Assembly: GCF_019139675.1 (NCBI RefSeq)
Contig: NZ_CP077077.1
Location: 4,216,001-4,280,000 of the forward strand
DNA length: 64,000 nucleotides
Direction of reading: 5' to 3'
Origin: Pseudomonas maumuensis
GTDB lineage: Bacteria > Pseudomonadota > Gammaproteobacteria > Pseudomonadales > Pseudomonadaceae
Made by a program: the position numbers and the translations under genes. The notes under the pieces were generated by a model. The model was not told the DNA's origin and searched no databases. It was given only the letters and a program-made list of their open reading frames with translations. This document shows, piece after piece, positions 44,948 through 54,638 of the stretch. The number at the start of each line of letters is the position of its first letter. Position 1 is the stretch's first letter.

Positions 44948-45904
44948 TTAACTTTTTAAAAGCTTGAATGCTTTACCTGCCTCAACTAGAGCCGCCCGAG
45001 CACAGACTGGAGCGGACCAGCCAAGTAAAGTCCTAGCTTTTGATGCATCGACCTGCAGTGAACCGCATAGCTGGGTGTACATGTTCCGCTTGCCTACCAA
45101 GCCTGCAGCCCACTCAAGCACCGCCGACGGAACGGGTAGTATCAGGGGTCTCTTATTCATACCCTTGGCCAACAGCCTCACAATTTCCTCAGTCGATATG
45201 TCTTCCATATCACTGACTAGGAATGTCTGATTCGCGGCACCTGGGTGGGTTGCGCAAGTCAAAATAAAGTCAACCAGATTATCCAGGGAGACCATGCTTC
45301 TCAAGTTCCGTACACTACCGAATGGTAAAGGCATACCCATTTCAACCAGCTTCAGCAATCTACGGAAGTTCCCCGGCGCGTTTGCAGCGTAGACTAAAGG
45401 CGGACGAATGATTACAAGCTCCATCCCTGAACCTTGCACCACCGATTTAAGCGCATTCTCCGCTTCTAACTTTGACTTGGCATAATCGGCGTGCGGTTCC
45501 TCTTTAGAACACTCGGAAAATGGCGACTCTCGGGTGAGATTGCCATTCACGCCTATGGAGCTGATAAAGATGAATCGCTTCACGCCCTGAGCAATCGCTT
45601 GAGAAGCAAGAGCCAGCGCTCCGTCGACGTTAACCCGACGAAACTCGGCCAATGGCTCAGTAATCGTATCGTTCATTACATGCGCTCGAGCGGCTAGATG
45701 AACGACTACCTCAACACCCTTCAAGGCGCTAGACCAATCCGTAGCGCTGTCGATATCCCCCACCGCGTACAAGCCCTCGGTAATCTGAGCGCTGGCAGGC
45801 AATACGCGAACCGTACCGGATGACCGATGCTTCCTCTCCTGCCGCAAACGCGAAAGAACCGCGCTCCCTACGAATCCATTTGCGCCAGTCACGAGTAGGT
45901 GCAT
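44948..45904 (-). CDS. NAD-dependent epimerase/reductase, WbpV-like (UDP-D-QuiNAc/FucNAc synthesis)
   Basis: A 318-residue extended SDR: VTGANGFVGSAVLSRLRQE cofactor motif, VHLAARAHVM, Ser in FISSIGVNG and YAKSK. The pattern resembles the 4-ketoreductases (WbpV type) that reduce the product of WbpM. It is the last gene of the O-antigen cluster, 78 bases after wbpM, whereas in P. aeruginosa O6-like clusters such a gene precedes wbpL. Start ATG follows GGGAG. Product stereochemistry (QuiNAc or FucNAc) is not certain. Confidence 0.8.
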   Translation of the reverse strand: MHLLVTGANGFVGSAVLSRLRQERKHRSSGTVRVLPASAQITEGLYAVGDIDSATDWSSALKGVEVVVHLAARAHVMNDTITEPLAEFRRVNVDGALALASQAIAQGVKRFIFISSIGVNGNLTRESPFSECSKEEPHADYAKSKLEAENALKSVVQGSGMELVIIRPPLVYAANAPGNFRRLLKLVEMGMPLPFGSVRNLRSMVSLDNLVDFILTCATHPGAANQTFLVSDMEDISTEEIVRLLAKGMNKRPLILPVPSAVLEWAAGLVGKRNMYTQLCGSLQVDASKARTLLGWSAPVCARAALVEAGKAFKLLKS

Positions 45905-45982
45905 TTTAACTCCCGAAATAATTTAATGAGGCAGTTGCCGTCGAAATGCGGCATAAACTTCCTCGGACTTACTGCTCACAGC

Positions 45983-47992
45983 TTAAGGTTCAAGACGGCG
46001 CTGTATGTGAATCCAGTCCACGATTTCCCCTTCCGGAGCATAGCCGCTCACCGTTTCACGCAACAACTGTCGCACACGGTCATAATCATCACTGGAAACC
46101 GCAGCAATCAATTGATTGAGCTTTTCCTTGAGTATGTCCCACTCAATAAAGTCTTCATTGGCACTCATGATCATGGGGTGCGGGGTAGCGGCCACATTGT
46201 CGCCAATCAAAAGCTCTTCATAAAGTTTCTCGCCCGGCCGCAAGCCACTGAACTCTATGGAAATGTCACCATGAGGATTGCGCTCCGAGCGAATGCTCAA
46301 CCCAGACAAATGAATCATTTTTTCCGCGAGATCAACAATACGTACAGGCTCCCCCATATCAAGAACAAATACGTCCCCCCCCTGCCCCATCGAGCCGGCT
46401 TGGATAACCAGCTGTGCCGCCTCAGGAATCGTCATGAAATAACGCGTGATTTTAGGGTGGGTAACGGTGATAGGACCACCGGACTTGATTTGTTTATGAA
46501 AAAGCGGAATGACCGAGCCGGACGAACCCAGCACATTGCCAAAGCGAACCATGGTGAAGCGTGTCTTATTAACCTGAGAGATATTACTGAGATCACCGAA
46601 AAGCACCGGGGCGGGCTCACGACTCAGAGCCTGTAGCGTTAGTTCGGCCAAACGCTTGGTACTGCCCATTACGTTGGTAGGACGAACGGCTTTGTCGGTG
46701 GAAATCAGGACAAAGTTAGCAATGCCTGCCTGTAATGCAGCCTGTGCTGTACTCAATGTACCGATTACATTGTTAAGCACCCCTTCCGCGATGTTATGTT
46801 CAACCATCGGCACGTGCTTGTAAGCCGCAGCGTGGTAAACGGTGTCGACATGCCAGGCCTTCATGATGTCGAACAGTTGGACCTGGTTCCGCACGGATCC
46901 TAGAATCGGCAATAAGCGGATAGGAAGAGACTCACGCGCAACGCGCTGTTCGAGCTCGGAAAGGATGTTATACAGGTTGAACTCGCTGTGCTCGAACAGA
47001 ATCAGCGTTGTAGGCGTCAACCCTAAAATCTGTCGACAAAGCTCGGATCCGATCGATCCACCCGCACCAGTAACTAGTACCGTCTGCCCCTTGATACAAC
47101 GCTCAAGCAAGTCTTCCTGAGCGGGCACTGCATCACGGCCTAATAGGTCAGCAATATCAACCTCTTGAATATCGTCAACCTTGACCCGACCACTGGCCAA
47201 ATCCATAAAACCAGGAATACTGCGCACATGAAGAGCAAACCCCTGAAGATCGCCCAAAATTTCACGTCGACGCCCGCGGCTTGCTGAAGGAATAGCCAGC
47301 AAGACCTCCTCAGCACCAGTGGCATCAATCATGCGCTGGATATGATTCGACTTATAGACCTGCAAACCGGAAATAACACGATCGGCGATGCTTGCATCGT
47401 CGTCGATGAATGCAACAGGTCGCATCATCTTTCCCATCCGCAATGCGGCAACCAATTGATTACCAGCCGAGCCAGCCCCATAGATTGCAACCTTCGGCAA
47501 TCCGTTATCACGACTGGTAAACGGCATATGTTGGGCCGCGGCAAACCAGTCACCCAGAAAGTATTGGCGCATCGCCAAGCGTAGACCGCCAACCATCACT
47601 AAGCTCAACCACCAGTAGTTGAAAATGATTGACCGAGGAACAACATTCTGGTGATTGCTATACCAGTAAACGACGACACCAAGAATAAGGGAGGACAAGC
47701 TGACAGCTTTGATGATTGTCACTAGCGCGTCATTACCGAAATAGCGCATTACAGCACGATACATGCCAAACCGGATAAACAATGGAATCGCTACAACAGG
47801 CGCAGAAAGAAAAAGCCACAGATGGTCCGTGAGCGGGTCTGCCATGTCTTCGACGCCCAGCCGAACCAAAAAAGCAAGCCAAAGAGCTGCCCACACAAGG
47901 ACGACATCAGTCAAGACCTGAAGTAAGCGCTTCTGCCGGCGCGGAAGGCCCAGCATCATGACTCGCAATTTGTCCAAAAGCCCTTCGAACAC
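45983..47992 (-). CDS. wbpM: UDP-N-acetylglucosamine 4,6-dehydratase
   Basis: A 669-residue membrane dehydratase. Four N-terminal helices and a linker domain precede an extended SDR domain with GAGGSIGSELCRQILGL and the SMK-type site (STDKAVRPTNVMGSTK) in which Met replaces the usual Tyr. WbpM converts UDP-GlcNAc to the 4-keto-6-deoxy intermediate of D-QuiNAc/D-FucNAc. The GTG at 47992, eight bases after GAGGAG, gives about the length of known WbpM; the longer open frame upstream overlaps nothing and lacks a site. Confidence 0.94.
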   Translation of the reverse strand: MFEGLLDKLRVMMLGLPRRQKRLLQVLTDVVLVWAALWLAFLVRLGVEDMADPLTDHLWLFLSAPVVAIPLFIRFGMYRAVMRYFGNDALVTIIKAVSLSSLILGVVVYWYSNHQNVVPRSIIFNYWWLSLVMVGGLRLAMRQYFLGDWFAAAQHMPFTSRDNGLPKVAIYGAGSAGNQLVAALRMGKMMRPVAFIDDDASIADRVISGLQVYKSNHIQRMIDATGAEEVLLAIPSASRGRRREILGDLQGFALHVRSIPGFMDLASGRVKVDDIQEVDIADLLGRDAVPAQEDLLERCIKGQTVLVTGAGGSIGSELCRQILGLTPTTLILFEHSEFNLYNILSELEQRVARESLPIRLLPILGSVRNQVQLFDIMKAWHVDTVYHAAAYKHVPMVEHNIAEGVLNNVIGTLSTAQAALQAGIANFVLISTDKAVRPTNVMGSTKRLAELTLQALSREPAPVLFGDLSNISQVNKTRFTMVRFGNVLGSSGSVIPLFHKQIKSGGPITVTHPKITRYFMTIPEAAQLVIQAGSMGQGGDVFVLDMGEPVRIVDLAEKMIHLSGLSIRSERNPHGDISIEFSGLRPGEKLYEELLIGDNVAATPHPMIMSANEDFIEWDILKEKLNQLIAAVSSDDYDRVRQLLRETVSGYAPEGEIVDWIHIQRRLEP

Positions 47993-48066
47993 AACTAAAA
48001 CTCCTCTAACGAACCTGATCGTAACTGCCACGCCTTGACGCATTGACCATGAAAAGCGACTGCAGA

Positions 48067-49080
48067 TCAAATTTCTTCCGAAGACCCTGCCTTGAATTTT
48101 ACTGCCAAGGCCACCAAAGGCGCATACGCAAGTAACACTCCAACCGTGCCATCCAAGCTCAGCAGCATCACGCACAACGCTATAGGTAACAACCACATAA
48201 GATTCAGGGCGACGACAAAGAGCGTAACCGGCAAGTGCTTACCATAGGCTCTTGAGGCAAACTGATACGCATGACTACGATGAGCTTCATAAACCTTGTC
48301 GCCACGAGCCAAACGCCGAACTAAGGTGAAGGTCGCATCCACGATAAAGACACCCAGCAATATCAACCAGCACCAGAACAATTGAGATGAAACCCAGACA
48401 GCCTGGATCGACAGCACCCCAAGAATGACACCTAGAAAGCCGCTGCCGGCATCCCCCATAAAAATCCGTGCAGGCGGGAAATTCCAGTACAAGAAGCCCG
48501 CTACTGCACCGACTAGCAGCATCGGCAGAGCGACCAACTGATCAAACCCGCCGATGACATAGATTAAAATGGCTCCCCCACACACGCAGATGGCCTCGAC
48601 ACTCGCAATTCCGTCGATACCGTCCATGAAGTTATAGAGGTTCAACAGCCACACCAGATAAAAAGCGGCTATCACTACACCGAACCAAGCAAGATCAAGT
48701 GTCCAGCCAAAAAACTCAAGCGGTGGAAGGCCCCCGAGCCAAAAGAGCGCCCAGAAAGCAGCAATAAAGTGCCCTAGCAAACGCCAGCGAGCAGCGATGT
48801 GCCCGTGGTCATCCATGAAGCCAATCACTGCGATCATGCCACCAGAACCGGCCAAGGCGATCAACACGTTGTTAAGCTCACCGCCTACATCCAGAAAAGG
48901 CATTGACGCGAGAAACGAAATGACGATCGCTACGCCCCCACCGCGCGGTGTAGGCACCACGTGCGAACTACGGTCATTGGGAATGTCAATAATGCTCTTG
49001 GCCAGCGCGTAACGACGCAACACTGCTGTTAACAGCAGAGAGGCAAGGAACACCAGTGGAATCAGCCACCATTGAGTCAT
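48067..49080 (-). CDS. wbpL: initiating sugar-phosphate transferase to undecaprenyl phosphate
   Basis: A 337-residue polytopic protein of the WecA/MraY/WbpL family. Visible landmarks are NDRSSHVVPTPRGGG, the NLYNFMDGIDGIAS catalytic Asp region and the IFMGDAGSGFLG motif, and a basic HRSHAYQ loop. WbpL starts O-antigen units by placing D-FucNAc-1-P or D-QuiNAc-1-P on the lipid carrier. It is transcribed just before wbpM. Confidence 0.93.
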   Translation of the reverse strand: MTQWWLIPLVFLASLLLTAVLRRYALAKSIIDIPNDRSSHVVPTPRGGGVAIVISFLASMPFLDVGGELNNVLIALAGSGGMIAVIGFMDDHGHIAARWRLLGHFIAAFWALFWLGGLPPLEFFGWTLDLAWFGVVIAAFYLVWLLNLYNFMDGIDGIASVEAICVCGGAILIYVIGGFDQLVALPMLLVGAVAGFLYWNFPPARIFMGDAGSGFLGVILGVLSIQAVWVSSQLFWCWLILLGVFIVDATFTLVRRLARGDKVYEAHRSHAYQFASRAYGKHLPVTLFVVALNLMWLLPIALCVMLLSLDGTVGVLLAYAPLVALAVKFKAGSSEEI

Positions 49081-49183
49081 CGTAAAATATTTCCTGGGCG
49101 GTGCTTTGCGGCAACTGTATCTACAGGATGAATACTATCCAGTATCGCCTGTTTACTAGTTCCAATAGGATAACCGTGGCAGA

Positions 49184-50311
49184 TCATTCCTTGCGCCAGA
49201 CGGTGCGATTGACGTAGTCCGTATAGCTCAATACAACGCGAACAACTTGCAAGGAGACAGGCCCCCCCTCGTAGTCTGCTACGACTGGGATGACACGACT
49301 GGATCTTGAGTGTTGCGAAGTAACGACTTTTACCGCCGCCAAAACAGAGTCTTTCTTCAGCCCACTCATGATCAGGGTACCAACATCCATGCCTTCCGGG
49401 CGCTCATGCGCATTACGCAGCGTAACGGCTGGCAAGTTAAGCAAAGACGCCTCTTCCGTAATGGTCCCGCTGTCAGAAAGCACACAAAATGCGGACATCT
49501 GAAGCTTGATATAGTCAAGTAAACCAAATGGTTTGACAAAGCGAATCAACGGGTGCGCCAACGACTCGCCCAAGGCTTCCAAGCGCTTATGCGTTCGCGG
49601 ATGCGTAGAAACGATGACTGGGTATCCGTAAACGTCCGACAACGCCTTTAACGTCTCGAGCAGGTCCTTGAGATTATCTGGTGTGTCGACGTTTTCTTCA
49701 CGGTGCGTGCTGACAACGAAAAACTTCCCGGCTTCAAGGCCAGTACGCTCCAGAACATCAGAGCGGTCGATCTTAGGCATGTAGTAATCCAATACTTCAT
49801 GCATGTGCGAACCAGTTTTTATGATGGTTTCTGGACGAACGCCCTCCGCGATTAAATAACGGCGAGCATGCTCAGTAAGGACCATATTAATATCACTTAA
49901 ATGATCCAGTACTTTCCGGTTCAGCTCTTCGGGGACCCGCTGATCGAAGCACCGATTACCGGCTTCCATGTGAAAAACTGGAATTTTCCGGCGTTTGGCT
50001 GCAATAACCGCTAGGCAGGTATTGGTATCTCCATAAAGAAGCAGCGCATCAGGCTTCTCAAGTTCGAAGATTTCATCGGCCTTAGCAATGACCTCTGCAA
50101 TGGTTTGGGCAGCAGTGGCGCCCGCAGCCCCAAGGAAGTGATCCGGCTTACGAATTTCCAAATCGTCAAAGAAAACCTGACTCAACTCATAGTCATAATT
50201 TTGCCCGGAATGCACAAGAACATGATTAACTTGTTGGTCAAGCTCAGCGATTACCCGGCTCATTTTTATAAGCTCAGGACGCGTCCCCACCAAGGTCATT
50301 ACTTTAAGCAT
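49184..50311 (-). CDS. wbjD: UDP-N-acetylhexosamine 2-epimerase (WbjD/FnlC/QnlC type)
   Basis: A 375-residue non-hydrolysing 2-epimerase with LVGTRPELIKMSRVI, the MEAGNRCFDQRVPEE loop and SDSGTITEEASLL. It acts last in the pathway to UDP-L-FucNAc or UDP-L-QuiNAc, inverting C2 of the L-6-deoxy sugar. The ATG at 50311 is preceded by AGGAG and overlaps the end of the dehydratase gene by eight bases. General WecB-like function is possible but the trio context argues for WbjD. Confidence 0.9.
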   Translation of the reverse strand: MLKVMTLVGTRPELIKMSRVIAELDQQVNHVLVHSGQNYDYELSQVFFDDLEIRKPDHFLGAAGATAAQTIAEVIAKADEIFELEKPDALLLYGDTNTCLAVIAAKRRKIPVFHMEAGNRCFDQRVPEELNRKVLDHLSDINMVLTEHARRYLIAEGVRPETIIKTGSHMHEVLDYYMPKIDRSDVLERTGLEAGKFFVVSTHREENVDTPDNLKDLLETLKALSDVYGYPVIVSTHPRTHKRLEALGESLAHPLIRFVKPFGLLDYIKLQMSAFCVLSDSGTITEEASLLNLPAVTLRNAHERPEGMDVGTLIMSGLKKDSVLAAVKVVTSQHSRSSRVIPVVADYEGGPVSLQVVRVVLSYTDYVNRTVWRKE

Positions 50312-51314
50312 TAAGTTGCTCCTGTATGTATTCAAGATTGAGCAGCAAACGCTTTATACCTGCAATATCCAGACGCTCGGTATTGTGCGACGTGTAGTCG
50401 TCGAGCTCGGAAATCTTCTGCTCACCCTCCACAAAGTATTTTTTGTAGTTTAAATCACGGTTATCTGCGGGAATACGGTAATAGCGCCCCATATCCTCAG
50501 CTTTTGCCATCTCCTCTCGCGACACCAATGACTCGTATAGCTTTTCTCCATGCCGTGTACCGATCACGCGAATAACATTGTCTTTTGCAAATATTTCCCT
50601 GATCGCCTCTGCCAGATCCCCAACCGTCGATGCTGGAGCTTTTTGAATGAACAAATCGCCCTGCTGGCCATGCTCGAAAGCATGCAGAACCAAATCAACG
50701 GAATCCTCTAACGACATCAAGAATCGAGTCATGGCAGGATCGGTGACAGTCAAGTCATCGCCAGCACGCAATTGCTCCACAAACAGCGGAATAACCGAAC
50801 CGCGAGATGCCATCACGTTACCATAGCGTGTAGCACAAATAACGGTTCCCCCCGCAGGGATCATTCGCGACTTGGCAACCATTAATTTTTCAGCCATCGC
50901 TTTTGAAATACCCATCGCGTTGATCGGGTACACCGCTTTGTCCGTACTCAACACTACAACACGCTTAACGCCACTGGCGATGGCAGCATTGAGCACATTT
51001 TCTGTACCCTGGACGTTGGTCCGTACGGCTTCCATAGGGTAAAACTCACAGGAGGGTACCTGCTTGAGTGCAGCAGCGTGGAAGATGTAATCCACTCCGA
51101 CCATCGCTTGCCGCAAACTGTCAGAGTCACGAACATCACCGATGTAGAACTTGACTTTGTCGTTCGCCAAGGCGATTCGCATATCTTCTTGCTTTTTTTC
51201 ATCTCTGCTGAAAATTCGAATCTCGCGAACATTGGTGTTCAAGAACCGCTTCAGCACAGCATTACCGAACGATCCGGTGCCACCAGTAATCATCAAAACT
51301 TTATTATCAAACAT
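50304..51314 (-). CDS. wbjB: UDP-GlcNAc 4,6-dehydratase/5-epimerase (WbjB/FnlA type)
   Basis: A 336-residue cytoplasmic extended SDR with ITGGTGSFGNAVLKRFL and an SMK-type catalytic site (STDKAVYPINAMGISK). It begins the L-6-deoxyhexosamine pathway from UDP-GlcNAc. Unlike WbpM it lacks membrane helices. It is flanked by the 2-epimerase and an RmlD-type reductase, forming the expected three-gene module. Confidence 0.9.
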   Translation of the reverse strand: MFDNKVLMITGGTGSFGNAVLKRFLNTNVREIRIFSRDEKKQEDMRIALANDKVKFYIGDVRDSDSLRQAMVGVDYIFHAAALKQVPSCEFYPMEAVRTNVQGTENVLNAAIASGVKRVVVLSTDKAVYPINAMGISKAMAEKLMVAKSRMIPAGGTVICATRYGNVMASRGSVIPLFVEQLRAGDDLTVTDPAMTRFLMSLEDSVDLVLHAFEHGQQGDLFIQKAPASTVGDLAEAIREIFAKDNVIRVIGTRHGEKLYESLVSREEMAKAEDMGRYYRIPADNRDLNYKKYFVEGEQKISELDDYTSHNTERLDIAGIKRLLLNLEYIQEQLNA

Positions 51315-51407
51315 ACAAACCTTCCAGGTTAGCTCAATCCATTGCCATACACGGTTGACAAAGGTAGGGTCTGAGCAGTGTCACTGCAAATTACCCGATA
51401 CTGGGAC

Positions 51408-52265
51408 TTAACGTCCTGCCCACATGATACGAACGAGCTCAGGCCAAGCCGGAGCTATGTATCCAGTTATTTCACTGAAGCGATTACCGTCAAGCGATCT
51501 GTCAATCACTAACTTGTCGTCCGGAATGATTTCAGTATGTTTGTCATACTGCTTGGCCACTAGCCGCAGAAGTCCAAGCTTGTCAATAGGTTGTGCTGCA
51601 ACATGATACAAACCGCTCAACTCGGGACGAGGCAGTACGTAGTCTTTCATGACTCGTGCCAGCTCCACCGTTGGCAATCCAGAAAAAATGGCCTTGGAAA
51701 AACCCTTCACAGCACCTTGCTGCGAGAGGAACCAGTCAACCAATGACTGAGACGAATTCAATTCGTGCCCGATGATGGACGTGCGCAAAGTTATCGCACC
51801 CGGGCGATCATGCAGCTCACCGATATATTTGGACTTACCATAGAGATCTTCGGCATCAGAAATATCATCTTCACGGTAGCCGCCCCGTCGCCCCGAAAAT
51901 ACACAGTCTGTACTGACGTGAATTAACCGCGCCTGAGCCAATGAGCAGAGCAACGCCAGTTGGTGAGGTAGCATAGAATTGATCGGTAAGGCCGTCAGAG
52001 GGTCTTTCGCGTCTGCAATTTGCTTAATCAACCCCACGCAATTGATGACAACTTCCGGACGGACCTTATCCAGTACGGAAACGAGGGCCTGCAGATCCAA
52101 TGCGTCAACGTCTGTGATCAGCCTCGCGTGGCTCGAGGGCAAAAAGCTCTTAAGCCCCGAGCGGCCTCGCAGGGTACCCCATACCTCATGGGTATCGTCA
52201 CTCTCGAAAACCTTGAATACTGCATTGCCCAGCATCCCGGTTACACCAAGTACCAAAACCCGCAT
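51408..52265 (-). CDS. RmlD-type 4-ketoreductase (WbvR/QnlB-like)
   Basis: A 285-residue SDR of the dTDP-4-dehydrorhamnose reductase type: LGVTGMLGNAVFKVF, HVSTDCVFSGRRGGYREDD and YGKSK. It lacks the C-terminal cupin domain of the roughly 370-residue WbjC/FnlB reductases. In the V. cholerae O37 and E. coli O98 systems, short RmlD-like enzymes lead through L-RhaNAc to UDP-L-QuiNAc instead of L-FucNAc. ATG has GGAGT upstream. It starts two bases after the upstream GT4 stop. Confidence 0.82.
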   Translation of the reverse strand: MRVLVLGVTGMLGNAVFKVFESDDTHEVWGTLRGRSGLKSFLPSSHARLITDVDALDLQALVSVLDKVRPEVVINCVGLIKQIADAKDPLTALPINSMLPHQLALLCSLAQARLIHVSTDCVFSGRRGGYREDDISDAEDLYGKSKYIGELHDRPGAITLRTSIIGHELNSSQSLVDWFLSQQGAVKGFSKAIFSGLPTVELARVMKDYVLPRPELSGLYHVAAQPIDKLGLLRLVAKQYDKHTEIIPDDKLVIDRSLDGNRFSEITGYIAPAWPELVRIMWAGR

Positions 52266-52267
52266 AA

Positions 52268-53524
52268 CTACTCCTTAACACCGGACTTTTTGAGCATCTC
52301 TGCCAACGACTGAACCTGATGGCGCATATCGAAGTGGGCTTCAAAATAAGCCCTCCCGCTTCTGCCCATCTTTTCACGCTCATCCTTACCAACCGCCCGC
52401 ATCCGCTGAATGGTCTCGACCAGCGCTCCTGCCTGCTCGGCAGGTGTTGCAATACCGGCTCCGGCCTCGACGACTACCCTGGCACCTTCCCCGTTCAGGC
52501 AGGCGATGATCGGTCTGCCCGAAGCAAGGTAAGCTTGGACCTTGCTAGGGATGGTTTGGGTAAAAATCTCATCGGCGTTGAGAGTAACAAGCAATGCGCC
52601 AGCGCGCTCGAAAACCTGCGGCATCATGTCCATTGAAAAACGGCCAGGAAGAATGAGGTTATCCAGTCGATGTAGCACCTTCTGTTCTTGAAGCCAAGCA
52701 AAGCGACTGCCAGTGCCTACCAATACTAATCGAATTCCTGGCTCATCGCGAAGGCTGATAGCGGACTGCACGACAGTATCCAATGCTTGCGCGGTCCCGA
52801 GATTACCGGCAAACACGACGCAAAAATTCTGTTCAAGCAATTGAATCAATTCGTCGGGAATAGAGCTTGATGATACTACTGGAGTGGCATCAATACTATT
52901 TGGATAATAGACAATTTTGTCGCGACTTGCATAACGCGCCACAGGATCAAAAAAAGCTTTTGACTGCACAAAAAGTTTGTCACAAAAGGCGTAGATACCC
53001 TTTACAACAGCGCCCGCAACCCTCAAGGCAAATTTACTCTTCACATACCCTGTGGCTGCCAAACTTTCCGGCCACAGGTCCTGAACCCAGACCGTCAACG
53101 GCGCACGCTTGATATACTTCAACGGAATCGCCGGTATGGCCTGCGTCAAAGGGGACATCGCAAATACAAAAATGGCGTCAAACTTTCGCTTGCGCAACAT
53201 AAATGGAAAACAAACCAAACCAAACAATACAAAAGACAAATAGTTGAGAATCAAATTTTTTACACCGCCAGCACCTCGAGCGTACAGCGGTACCCGCAGG
53301 ACTTCGATTTTGCCAAGGTACCGCTCGCGCTGGGTACCACCAAAGCGATAACCAGAGAAAAATTTACCCTCTGGGTAGTTAGGCTTTCCTGTCGCCACGA
53401 CTACTTCATGTCCTGACTCATGTAGGTGACGAACGATATCATTAATGATAAATGACTCAGGCCAAAAGTACTGAGTCACCACCAATATTTTCAACTTATT
53501 GTCCTCTGAATTATTTAGCATCAT
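52268..53524 (-). CDS. GT4-family glycosyltransferase (WbuB-like)
   Basis: A 418-residue GT-B enzyme. N-terminal LKILVVTQYFWPESFIINDI, and the C-terminal donor domain has FAGNLGTAQALDTVVQSA and IPSKVQAYLASGRPI, with Glu in place for the family. Start: ATG at 53524 lies within the end of the upstream gene; a TTG at 53494 preceded by GAGGA is an alternative that would give LKILVVTQYFW. WbuB relatives transfer L-FucNAc or L-QuiNAc, consistent with the sugar module next to it. Confidence 0.87.
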   Translation of the reverse strand: MMLNNSEDNKLKILVVTQYFWPESFIINDIVRHLHESGHEVVVATGKPNYPEGKFFSGYRFGGTQRERYLGKIEVLRVPLYARGAGGVKNLILNYLSFVLFGLVCFPFMLRKRKFDAIFVFAMSPLTQAIPAIPLKYIKRAPLTVWVQDLWPESLAATGYVKSKFALRVAGAVVKGIYAFCDKLFVQSKAFFDPVARYASRDKIVYYPNSIDATPVVSSSSIPDELIQLLEQNFCVVFAGNLGTAQALDTVVQSAISLRDEPGIRLVLVGTGSRFAWLQEQKVLHRLDNLILPGRFSMDMMPQVFERAGALLVTLNADEIFTQTIPSKVQAYLASGRPIIACLNGEGARVVVEAGAGIATPAEQAGALVETIQRMRAVGKDEREKMGRSGRAYFEAHFDMRHQVQSLAEMLKKSGVKE

Positions 53525-54638
53525 CGATTAACTTGAATATGTTAGACCAAGTGGAGTCAGCTGTTTTCTCCCAATCGTATTTCTTCGCCTGCAAAACAGC
53601 AGCTTCAGACAGCGTGCGAGCATAAGCATCGTCTGACAATACCCTCTCCATTTTATTGGCGATATCGTCAGGACTGAAAGGAGAAAAATAAGCAGCAGCC
53701 TCTCCACCAAATTCAGGCATAGGCATAACGTCAGACGACAGAACAGGACGGCCTGCGCCCAGCGACTCCAGCAGTATGTTCGGGCAGTTTTCACAGGAGG
53801 AAGCAAACAGCACCAGCCCTGCGTGATGATAATAGGCTGGCAACTGTTTATACGGCACGGCACCGAGAATGGTGACTCGATCATCCAAACCAAGCGCTTT
53901 GATCAATTCATGTACTCGCTCGGCACCAGGCATATCAGACTCGCCGATTAGCAGCAGGCGAAACTGCTTCTGGTAATGGGCAGGTAATTTTGCATATCCA
54001 CTGACAACCTCATAGTGATGTTTGTATACATCAAACCGAGAAACATAAAGTATATACTCACCCTCAGCCAAACACTCAGGGCGAGCAACATTAATATCAA
54101 CCTCTCTAAACTCCTTACCTATACCATGTGGAATGGTTACCGGATTCGGAATACTGGTCAATTTCTCGATCACGCCACGAGCATAATCAGAAATAAAAAT
54201 TGTGAGATCAGCCCCGGACATACTACGCAGCATGGCTCTATACAACAGCCAGTTCCTGATCCGCTGAAGTCCGAACGGTATATATCCAAGAACTCGCTTG
54301 TCGAAGGGTATCATGTTGCGAAACATAGTAACCACTTTGCAGCCGCGAGGTACCGTACCAGCCACGACACCACCAGGACAAAACAAAACATCTGCACCTG
54401 CCCTTCGTAGATATCTAGGAAGAAACAACTTCTCCCAAATAGTTCTGGTTAATGGATTAGTAACTGGCCAGCTAGGATAATAACGATTAATGGCTGGATG
54501 ATCCGGCATCTGCAGCTCTTCCGGAGCCAGCACAGTAATTTTCAAGTCGCTACGATCTGGAATATGCCTTAGCAAGTTAATGAGGTAGGTCTGCCCACCA
54601 CCCAGCCTTGCGGAAAAGGCATTGATAACAATATTCAA
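53511..54638 (-). CDS. GT4-family glycosyltransferase
   Basis: A 375-residue GT-B transferase: NAFSARLGGGQTYLINLL at the N-terminus, ISDYARGVIEK in the middle, and the donor-site signature ASSCENCPNILLESLGAGRP. Start codon is TTG, overlapping the stop of the asparagine-synthase-like gene (TTGA), so translation is probably coupled. It is one of two GTs that complete the O-unit; the donor may be the uronic acid made by WbpP/WbpO. Confidence 0.87.
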   Translation of the reverse strand: MNIVINAFSARLGGGQTYLINLLRHIPDRSDLKITVLAPEELQMPDHPAINRYYPSWPVTNPLTRTIWEKLFLPRYLRRAGADVLFCPGGVVAGTVPRGCKVVTMFRNMIPFDKRVLGYIPFGLQRIRNWLLYRAMLRSMSGADLTIFISDYARGVIEKLTSIPNPVTIPHGIGKEFREVDINVARPECLAEGEYILYVSRFDVYKHHYEVVSGYAKLPAHYQKQFRLLLIGESDMPGAERVHELIKALGLDDRVTILGAVPYKQLPAYYHHAGLVLFASSCENCPNILLESLGAGRPVLSSDVMPMPEFGGEAAAYFSPFSPDDIANKMERVLSDDAYARTLSEAAVLQAKKYDWEKTADSTWSNIFKLIDDAK

